This document shows, piece by piece, positions 6,879 through 12,383 of a stretch of DNA of 16,448 bases (position 1 is its first letter; each line of letters begins with the position of its first letter). Under the pieces are notes generated by a model. The model was not told the origin of the DNA. It saw only the letters and a program-made list of their open reading frames with translations, and did not search any database. A program made the position numbers and the translations under genes. Origin of the DNA: an uncultured Planctomycetaceae bacterium (GTDB lineage Bacteria > Planctomycetota > Planctomycetia > Planctomycetales > Planctomycetaceae); NCBI GenBank assembly GCA_903823545.1, contig CAIJTL010000892.1, positions 1 through 16,448 on the forward strand, read 5' to 3'.

Positions 6879-8405
6879 CTAATTTTGATTTTGAAAGTGG
6901 TGCAGTCGCTGGTCGTCTAAATTGAGGCGATACATGATTTGGTTGTAGTCGTAGCGTTGTGTTTGATCGGCGTTGCCGGAGAACGTGTGCGTGTAGGTTC
7001 CCTCGAAGTAGAGTGAGGGGCCTATCGAGAAGTACGAGTGTTGTTTGGGGTTGTAGAAACTGTATTTGTCGTGCGTGATGATTTTCGTTGCGTGGCGCCA
7101 CGGGCCTTCCGGGGCGGTTGCTTCTGAGTACCAGATTTCTCCGAGCAATGAAGTGCCGAAGTGTTGAGTGAAAATCGAGACCCAGCGGCGACGGTGCTCG
7201 TTCCAGGTCACGGAGCCAGCATGCGCGATGACAGGCTTGTTCGTGCCAAACTCTTTCACGTTAAGCCATGCTTCGTCCGGTTTGAGCTGTCCGTTCTTGA
7301 GCAACTTCTCTTGCAAGGACCAGCGAATTGGGGCCGTATCGCGTTTCCACGCCCAAACGACTTTTCCGGTTGAGTCTCTTTCAACTTGCGCGGACTGTTC
7401 GCGTCCACCAGGAACGAGGCAACTGAAGCCTTCGTATTGCGTGAGATCACAAAAGGCGGCAACCGTCGCACGGACGCGAATCATGGTGGAGGCTTCAGCG
7501 AAGTAGACGTACTCAACGCCGTCAACTTTGTGAGTCAACGAATGCCCGTCAGGAAAGAGTGGGACATCTTTGGCGAAACGCTGCTGTTGGACGAACTCTT
7601 GTTTGTCATCGTCGAATTCCGCAATACCTCGCTCGTAAACATCGAGCAAGTTGCGGACTTTCATGGTGCCACAAAACATCCGCTCGCGATTGTTGGTATC
7701 GCGAAGAACGGTCAATCCCCAAATCCAAGTGGGGCCCTCGCCGGGCATTTTGCACATCGCTTTGGCGAAGCCCTCTTTGCCAACGAAGTAATTCAGGTTC
7801 ACGCCAACCGATGGGTTCAGTCCGCCGTCGCTCGGCAACAACGACATCGCACCCGGAACATCAAACAGGCCGAGCGGGTATTTGGGCCGATTCGTATCTC
7901 CCCAAAACCAGTGCAGCTTGCCGTGATAGATCGCCGTGACGACGCTGTCTGAACCGCTGACTTGAGCGTTGAGCAACGGCTGCTCGATCGGCGACTTTTC
8001 GCCGAGCAGCACACTGTCGGCATAGATCCCCGCTCCGGTCACTCGATAAAGCCGCTCGGCGATGTTGAGACGTTTGATCTTCAGCTTCGCTTCGCCATGC
8101 GGTTTGACTTCGATCTGTTTGCCGCGATAACCGAAGCCGTCCTTCGGAAACTCGTAGCCGTGACTGCTCACGTAAAAGAAGGCCGTTTGCCCGAATAGTT
8201 CTGGTTCACGAATCGCAGCGATCCCGGCCGAGTCGGTGACGTAACGCTGATTAGTCACCGTCTTCAATTCCACCAGTGGAACGCCTCGACCAGTTTCAGC
8301 GTCTTCGACGCGGATTTTGAAAATGTCTGATCGCTCTGCGGATTGCACATTTGCATGAGCCGTCAGGCAAGAAACAAGAACCAACAAGAGCCGAGCAATC
8401 TTCAT
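6879..8405 (-). CDS. Secreted protein with transthyretin-like N-terminal domain and probable beta-propeller
   Basis: The protein has 508 residues. Residues 1-18 are a Sec signal peptide (KIARLLLVLVSCLTAHA), so it is exported. Residues about 28-112 resemble a carboxypeptidase-regulatory-like (transthyretin-like) beta-sandwich: FKIRVEDAETGRGVPLVELK, then a TDSAGIAAI turn and the segment around YVSSHGYEFPKDGFGYRG. Residues about 118-500 look like a five-bladed propeller of the glycoside-hydrolase-like or DUF4185 type: KLHWFWGDTN, WIWGLTVLRD, YVYFAEAS, SVTWNEHRRRWVSIF, EIWYSEATAPEGPWRHA and IGPSLYFEGTYTHTFSGN. Trp/Tyr-rich strands with 'SEAxxPEGPW' signatures are typical of sugar-binding or sugar-cleaving propellers. 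I cannot assign catalytic acids, so enzyme activity is not claimed. It is divergent from murC and has its own candidate promoter. A periplasmic carbohydrate-related role is plausible; the specific function is unknown. Confidence 0.85.
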   Translation of the reverse strand: MKIARLLLVLVSCLTAHANVQSAERSDIFKIRVEDAETGRGVPLVELKTVTNQRYVTDSAGIAAIREPELFGQTAFFYVSSHGYEFPKDGFGYRGKQIEVKPHGEAKLKIKRLNIAERLYRVTGAGIYADSVLLGEKSPIEQPLLNAQVSGSDSVVTAIYHGKLHWFWGDTNRPKYPLGLFDVPGAMSLLPSDGGLNPSVGVNLNYFVGKEGFAKAMCKMPGEGPTWIWGLTVLRDTNNRERMFCGTMKVRNLLDVYERGIAEFDDDKQEFVQQQRFAKDVPLFPDGHSLTHKVDGVEYVYFAEASTMIRVRATVAAFCDLTQYEGFSCLVPGGREQSAQVERDSTGKVVWAWKRDTAPIRWSLQEKLLKNGQLKPDEAWLNVKEFGTNKPVIAHAGSVTWNEHRRRWVSIFTQHFGTSLLGEIWYSEATAPEGPWRHATKIITHDKYSFYNPKQHSYFSIGPSLYFEGTYTHTFSGNADQTQRYDYNQIMYRLNLDDQRLHHFQNQN

Positions 8406-8469
8406 GATGCGTGGGAACTCCGATCGAAACTGACAGGTGATGCCTTCGATGGTTCAGATGGCCTGTTGA

Positions 8470-8498
8470 ATCATAGACCGCACTTCTGAGTCTGTCGT
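8470..8498 (-). promoter_or_regulatory. Candidate sigma-70-type promoter for the secreted propeller gene
   Basis: On the minus strand, ACGACA (8498-8493, four of six matches to the -35 consensus) is followed after exactly 17 nt by TATGAT (8475-8470, five of six matches to the -10 consensus). Transcription would begin near 8463 and leave a leader of roughly 58 nt before the ATG at 8405. Planctomycete promoters are poorly described, so this is a pattern match only. Confidence 0.4.
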
Positions 8499-8603
8499 TT
8501 CTAGTCGGTGAAGAATGAAGAGGCCCCCAAGAGTTGGACAGTGCGAGACGCGGGTGAAGAGTGAACTGATTGAAGTGAGGCTGTTGGCCGCAGCACAAAA
8601 ATT

Positions 8604-8633
8604 AAGACAGGAAAATGGAAGACAGGAAGATGA
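8604..8633. repeat. Two tandem 15-bp repeats (AAGACAGGAA core)
   Basis: Bases 8604-8618 (AAGACAGGAAAATGG) and 8619-8633 (AAGACAGGAAGATGA) are adjacent copies that share the first ten bases exactly and 13 of 15 overall. They lie in a purine-rich tract that starts with AAAAATT and is followed by a pyrimidine-rich tract (8634-8673). The composition differs from the surrounding sequence. This looks like part of a dispersed intergenic repeat rather than a binding-site pair, but only one locus is visible. Confidence 0.6.
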
Positions 8634-8758
8634 GACTCTGTTTGTTTCTTTGCCTCTTCATCGTCCAGTCCTCATTTTTAATCGCTCGTTGTTCCATTGA
8701 ACTGAACGGAGCAAAGTCCGAATAGAGTTCTTGCTTCGTAGACGCAAATACTTCTACT

Positions 8759-8805
8759 CTCCGATTCTTCTCTCTGTCGAAAACAGCAGACGCGCCGAAT
8801 CGGAG
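8759..8805 (+). promoter_or_regulatory. 9-bp inverted repeat with nested hairpin upstream of murC
   Basis: CTCCGATTC (8759-8767) and GAATCGGAG (8797-8805) are perfect inverted repeats separated by 29 nt. Inside the loop, CTGT (8774-8777) and ACAG (8783-8786) can form a smaller stem. The outer arm ends 40 nt before the murC ATG. If transcribed it could fold as a leader structure; alternatively the arms could be an operator. There is no U-run, so it is not an intrinsic terminator. Confidence 0.4.
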
Positions 8806-8845
8806 CGATGACTGAGTCTTCACGAATTTTCGGACGCGTTATTTC

Positions 8846-10300
8846 ATGGACCACATCCCGGAAATTGTTCATGTTCTGAAACGATTGTCGTTCGCGAATC
8901 GAAATCGCGAAGCGATCGTGTCAGCACATTTGGTCGGGATCTGCGGATCAGGAATGAAGGCGCTTGCCGAAATGTTGCAGGGGCTTGGATGCGACGTGGG
9001 CGGCTCGGATCTTTCGCCGCCGGACGAAACGATCGAATTGCTTCGTCGAAAAGGGATACGAGTCCACAAAGGCCATTCGGGCGAGTTCTTGGCGAGCGAC
9101 GCGAATGTGCTCGTTTACAGCCCCGCGATCATGCCAACAAATCCAGAGCGACTTCGAGCCGAGCAGCTTGGAATTCCGCAAGTCTCTTACAACCAAATGC
9201 TTGGCGAGTTGATGCGGTCTCGTGTCGGAATTTCGATCGCGGGAACTCATGGCAAGAGCACGACGACGGCGATGGTCGCGAGTATTTTGCGTGACGGCGG
9301 ACTTTCGCCAAGCGCAGTCGTCGGAGCGGAGTTGGTCACACAGCACGTCAGCGGTTGGGCGGGCGACAGCGAATTGTTTGTGGTTGAAAGCTGCGAATAT
9401 CAGAAGAATTTTTTGACATTGAGTCCAACTCACGCCGTGCTGACAGGGATTGAAGCAGATCATTTTGATTTTTTTCGTGACCTCAATGAAACGAGAGACG
9501 CGTTTGCTGAATTCGTCAGCCGGTTGCCAGCGGAAGGGCACCTCATTGTTCGTGACGATTGCGTGGCGTCGCGAATTGCGGTGGCTTCGAGCGTCGCTCA
9601 AATTGAAACGTATTCGTTGCAGAATTCATCGGACTGGCATGCGTCAGACATTCGACCGTTGGACTTGGGAACCCATTTCCGCCTGTTTCATCGTGACGAA
9701 TTCGTCGCCGAGATCGCCCTGCGAATTCCGGGGCATCACAACGTCCTGAATGCTGTTGCCGCTGCTGCGATCTGTTTGAATGTCGGGGCGTCAGCTTCCG
9801 CGATTTGCGAAGGATTACGTGAATTCCGCGGTATTCGTCGACGGTTTGAGATTGTCGGGACATGGAACGGGATCACGCTGATCGACGACTACGCACATCA
9901 TCCGACTGCGGTGAAGGCAACGTTGCAGACGGCCCGAGAACTGTTTCCGGGTCGCCGCCTGCTCTGTGCATTTCAGCCGCATCAGGAATCGCGAACACGA
10001 GCCCTTTTGACTGAGTTTGCCGAGAGTTTCGATGCGGCGGACGAAGTGTTTCTCGCACCGATTTTCACGGCTCGTGAAAAGTGTCCGGAGGCGGCTGAGC
10101 AGACAAATGCGGAATTGGCCGATCGGCTGGCTGTTCGCGGAAAGCGAGTTCATTTGGTTTCGTCGCTTGACCGACTCACTGCCGATTTGGACGATGCCGC
10201 CCGACCTGGAGACGTGCTCCTGACAATGGGAGCCGGGGACATTAATCGGATTCAGCATGAGCTCACTCGAAGATTTCAGCGACATCATTCAACTCGATAA
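8846..10300 (+). CDS. murC: UDP-N-acetylmuramate--L-alanine ligase (MurC)
   Basis: This cytoplasmic enzyme joins L-alanine to UDP-MurNAc using ATP, the first amino-acid step of the peptidoglycan stem peptide. The protein has 484 residues, usual for the family. Visible signatures in order: N-terminal Rossmann motif HLVGICGSGM (28-37); ATP P-loop GTHGKSTTT (133-141); VESCEYQKNFL (180-190); GIEADHFDFF (201-210), the central-domain metal and substrate region; GHHNVLNA (296-303); LIDDYAHHPTA (345-355), the most diagnostic Mur-ligase motif; FQPHQESR (376-383); and GAGD (462-465). The first glycine-rich loop reads GICG instead of the usual MurC GIGG; GICG also occurs in the relative Mpl, but the rest and the murB neighbour favour MurC. 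The ATG at 8846 leaves about 27 residues before the Rossmann strand, as in other MurC proteins; the ribosome site is weak. The 3' end overlaps murB. Confidence 0.95.
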   Translation: MDHIPEIVHVLKRLSFANRNREAIVSAHLVGICGSGMKALAEMLQGLGCDVGGSDLSPPDETIELLRRKGIRVHKGHSGEFLASDANVLVYSPAIMPTNPERLRAEQLGIPQVSYNQMLGELMRSRVGISIAGTHGKSTTTAMVASILRDGGLSPSAVVGAELVTQHVSGWAGDSELFVVESCEYQKNFLTLSPTHAVLTGIEADHFDFFRDLNETRDAFAEFVSRLPAEGHLIVRDDCVASRIAVASSVAQIETYSLQNSSDWHASDIRPLDLGTHFRLFHRDEFVAEIALRIPGHHNVLNAVAAAAICLNVGASASAICEGLREFRGIRRRFEIVGTWNGITLIDDYAHHPTAVKATLQTARELFPGRRLLCAFQPHQESRTRALLTEFAESFDAADEVFLAPIFTAREKCPEAAEQTNAELADRLAVRGKRVHLVSSLDRLTADLDDAARPGDVLLTMGAGDINRIQHELTRRFQRHHSTR

Positions 10301-11135
10301 ACCGTTAGCTCCGCTGACGTGGATGAATATCGGCGGTCCAGCTCAATATTTTTTGCGGCCTCGCGATCGCGATGAACTGCGGCAAGTTGTCGCGTGCTGT
10401 TACGAAAATGAGATTTCCATTCGCATTCTCGGTAGCGGCTCAAACATCCTGGTCCGAGACGAAGGCGTCAGCGGGGCGGTCATTCAGCTTGTCGATCCGA
10501 AGTTGGCAGAAGTGACGATCGATGGTAATGAAGTTCGCGCGGGCTCCGCTGCTTTGCTCTCGCAGGTGATTTCTGCGAGCGTGAAAGCCGGGCTTGCTGG
10601 CTTGGAAGTTCTGACTGGAATTCCTGGTACCATTGGTGGCGCTTTGAAGGGGAACGCCGGTGGCAAGAGCGGCGAGATCGGCCAAGTGACAAAATCCGTA
10701 TTAGCGATGACTGCCAAGGGCGAACTAGTGACTCGCACGGGAGACGAGCTTTCGTTTGCTTATCGCACGAGCAACATCACCGAACCGTTTATTCTCGAAG
10801 GGACGTTTTCTCTCCAATCAGACGATCCCGAAGAGATCACGCAGCGAATGAAGAAGATTTGGATTATGAAAAAGTCTTCGCAACCGCTGTCTGACCAATC
10901 GGCCGGTTGCATCTTCAAAAACCCGCGTGGCCTAAGCGCCGGATCATTGATTGATCAAGCGGGTTTAAAGGGAACTCACGTGGGAGGTGCGGCGATCAGT
11001 GACCGTCATGCGAACTTCATCGTGACGTCTGAAGGTTGCAAGTCGGATGACGTTTTGCGGCTGATTGACCTGACTCGCTCGAAGGTTTCTGAGCAGTTTG
11101 GTGTCGATCTAGAGCTGGAAATTCAGATTTGGTAG
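10257..11135 (+). CDS. murB: UDP-N-acetylenolpyruvoylglucosamine reductase (MurB), Cys-type active site
   Basis: This FAD enzyme uses NADPH to reduce UDP-GlcNAc-enolpyruvate to UDP-MurNAc, the substrate of MurC. The protein has 292 residues, the size of the short (type II) MurB family. FAD-binding motifs: WMNIGGPAQYF (22-32), LGSGSNILV (58-66) and GIPGTIGGALKGNAG (121-135). Substrate and catalytic motifs: SFAYRTSN (166-173), SAGCIFKNP (215-223), LIDQAGLKG (231-239), GGAAISDRHANFIV (243-256), and the C-terminal acidic pair in LELEIQIW (285-292). The residue that is the catalytic Ser in Escherichia coli MurB is Cys218 here, a substitution known in some type II enzymes. The start at 10257 lies inside the end of murC (44-nt overlap); the next Met, at position 23, would remove the first conserved motif, so this start is favoured. 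The overlap points to translational coupling with murC. Confidence 0.95.
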   Translation: MSSLEDFSDIIQLDKPLAPLTWMNIGGPAQYFLRPRDRDELRQVVACCYENEISIRILGSGSNILVRDEGVSGAVIQLVDPKLAEVTIDGNEVRAGSAALLSQVISASVKAGLAGLEVLTGIPGTIGGALKGNAGGKSGEIGQVTKSVLAMTAKGELVTRTGDELSFAYRTSNITEPFILEGTFSLQSDDPEEITQRMKKIWIMKKSSQPLSDQSAGCIFKNPRGLSAGSLIDQAGLKGTHVGGAAISDRHANFIVTSEGCKSDDVLRLIDLTRSKVSEQFGVDLELEIQIW

Positions 11136-11144
11136 AAGCCCCAA

Positions 11145-11205
11145 GTAGGTTGGAACTTCGTTCCGATCTAATTTTGGCAGCGGTCGGGACGGAGTCCCTG
11201 CCTAC
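11145..11205. repeat. 61-bp double-hairpin palindromic element between murB and ddl
   Basis: The element begins with GTAGG (11145-11149) and ends with the inverse CCTAC (11201-11205). Within it lie two similar hairpins: GGAAC-ttc-GTTCC (11152-11164) and GGGAC-gga-GTCCC (11186-11198). Both have 5-bp stems and 3-nt loops, and each sits 2 nt from its outer arm. The symmetric arrangement resembles REP/BIME-type or small mobile palindromic elements. It occupies most of the 90-bp gap between the murB stop and ddl. It could be a transcript-stabilising or attenuating structure, or simply a dispersed repeat. Confidence 0.7.
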
Positions 11206-11212
11206 ACATCGC

Positions 11213-11218
11213 AAGGAA
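11213..11218 (+). promoter_or_regulatory. Ribosome binding site of ddl
   Basis: AAGGAA lies 7 nt before the ATG at 11226, which supports this start and separate initiation of ddl after the palindromic element. Confidence 0.6.
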
Positions 11219-11225
11219 GCGACTC

Positions 11226-12206
11226 ATGATCAACGCGCAACCGTTACGGATCGCAGTTCTCGCTGGCGGAAAATCGCGAGAGCGGAATATCAGCCTCGAA
11301 AGCGGTGACGCTGTCGCGAAGGGGCTTTCGGAGCGAGGTCACATTGTGACTCGCATTGATCCTGCTCAGATCGAACTGACCACTTTAGATTGGGCTGGTT
11401 ACGACGTCGCGTTTCTCGCATTACATGGCACGTTTGGCGAAGACGGGCATGTCCAACAGATTCTTGAGGATGCCGGAATTCCATTTACGGGGAGCGACTC
11501 GACGGCGTCTCGGCTGGCATTCAGCAAGTCGGCGGCGAAAGAACGTTTTGTGCAACATGGTGTCCCGACTCCGCCGTATGTCTTGATGCATGAGAAGGAC
11601 AATGCCGCTCGCATTCAGCAGCAAGCGGCAGCGATTGGGTATCCGCTTGCGGTCAAGCCGGACGCACAAGGCTCAAGCCTCGGTGTGACGATTGTTGGTT
11701 CGCCAGAAGAGCTGCCGCAAGCGTTGGCTCGATGCTTTCATTTTGATCCTTTTGGTTTGCTTGAAGCGGGAATTGAAGGAACGGAATGGACACTCGGAAT
11801 GCTCGACGATCTCGATTTGCCGTTGATCCAAATCGAAACGGGGCGAGGCTTCTTCGACTACCAAGCCAAATATGAAGACGACAACACTCAGTATCTCTTT
11901 GAGTTTGCCTTCCCGACGAGCGTCGTTAAAGCGATCGAGTCCGCTGGTCGCCGAGCTTACGACGCACTTGGCTGCCGTGGCCTTGCTCGTGTTGATATTC
12001 GAGTCGATAAGTTTGGGCAGCCGTGGGTGCTTGAGGTCAACACGATCCCCGGAATGACTAGCCATAGCTTGGTCCCGAAGGCTGCGTCTCGAATTGGTCT
12101 CAGTTTGGGAGCCTTGTGCGAACGCTCGATTGAAAATTGTTTGGCAAAAGTCAGCGGTAACAACCGGCAAACGAGCGAACGCCAAGAGTCAGTCAGCTTG
12201 TCGTAG
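11226..12206 (+). CDS. ddl: D-alanine--D-alanine ligase (Ddl)
   Basis: This cytoplasmic ATP-grasp enzyme joins two D-alanines to make the dipeptide that ends the peptidoglycan stem. The protein has 326 residues, close to family size with a short polar C-terminal tail (about 308-326). Key sites in order: GGKSRERNISLESG (14-27), where Glu19 matches the D-Ala-binding Glu of the family; LALHGTFGEDG (64-74); the ATP-binding KPDAQGSSLGV (144-154); the omega loop FFDYQAKY (209-216) with a Tyr at 216; RVDIRVD (255-261) with Arg255 and Asp257; and the magnesium site LEVNTIPGMTSHSLVP (269-284) with Glu270 and Asn272. Tyr rather than Phe in the omega loop fits D-Ala-D-Ala and not D-Ala-D-lactate formation. 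It follows murC-murB on the same strand after 90 bp. No ftsQ, ftsA or ftsZ follows, unlike the classical dcw cluster. Confidence 0.96.
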   Translation: MINAQPLRIAVLAGGKSRERNISLESGDAVAKGLSERGHIVTRIDPAQIELTTLDWAGYDVAFLALHGTFGEDGHVQQILEDAGIPFTGSDSTASRLAFSKSAAKERFVQHGVPTPPYVLMHEKDNAARIQQQAAAIGYPLAVKPDAQGSSLGVTIVGSPEELPQALARCFHFDPFGLLEAGIEGTEWTLGMLDDLDLPLIQIETGRGFFDYQAKYEDDNTQYLFEFAFPTSVVKAIESAGRRAYDALGCRGLARVDIRVDKFGQPWVLEVNTIPGMTSHSLVPKAASRIGLSLGALCERSIENCLAKVSGNNRQTSERQESVSLS

Positions 12207-12213
12207 AGCAGGC

Positions 12214-12236
12214 GTCACTGTGGCAACCACAGCGAC
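12214..12236 (+). terminator. Hairpin just after ddl (possible terminator or transcript-end structure)
   Basis: CTGTGG (12218-12223) and CCACAG (12227-12232) form a perfect 6-bp stem with a 3-nt loop; GTC (12214-12216) and GAC (12234-12236) extend it past one mismatch. It begins 8 nt after the ddl stop, a usual place for a transcript end, but no T-run follows, so an intrinsic terminator is uncertain. Confidence 0.4.
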
Positions 12237-12272
12237 CTGTCAATACGATGCCACGCATCAAACGTAGCGGAC

Positions 12273-12297
12273 GGCGGTCCACTCGGAGTGGAATGCC
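12273..12297. repeat. 25-bp imperfect palindrome upstream of the secretion ATPase
   Basis: TCCACTC (12278-12284) and GAGTGGA (12286-12292) flank a single G. The outer GGC (12273-12275) and GCC (12295-12297) extend the symmetry with two non-matching positions between. The sequence covers an upstream GTG that could otherwise serve as a start, which argues that the true gene begins further down at 12384. It may be a dispersed palindromic repeat or an operator-like site. Confidence 0.5.
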
Positions 12298-12383
12298 CTT
12301 TGTCGTCTTTCACTCGTTCAACGCGGTGCCGCTGTCAGCGAACGAGCGTAGGAATGACTTGCTATCGCGATAGGTCACGGCCA

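Larger units (their letters stand above)
8406..8845. other. 440-bp divergent intergenic region
   Basis: This gap separates the minus-strand propeller gene from plus-strand murC. It holds a candidate promoter for the propeller gene, two tandem 15-bp repeats, and an inverted repeat close to murC, all listed separately. Short open frames occur on both strands but lack family resemblance or ribosome sites and overlap the repeats, so I do not call a gene. No plus-strand promoter close to consensus was seen for murC. Confidence 0.5.

Noticed and set aside
6709..7101. Minus-strand open frame overlapping the end of the propeller gene and the gap after it
   Set aside because: Most of it is a shifted reading of the conserved propeller C-terminus, and the composition outside that gene is not distinctive.
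8697..8726. Possible plus-strand promoter for murC (TTGAAC with AATAGA)
   Set aside because: The -35 matches four of six consensus bases but the -10 only three, which is expected by chance in a region of this length.
8602..8823. Small minus-strand open frame upstream of murC
   Set aside because: It begins with GTG without a ribosome site, spans the inverted repeat, and ends inside the tandem repeats; it looks like a by-product of repeat sequence.
12288..12383. Upstream GTG extension of the secretion ATPase
   Set aside because: It starts within a palindrome, is Cys/Arg-rich, and would bury the signal peptide that begins at the ATG at 12384.
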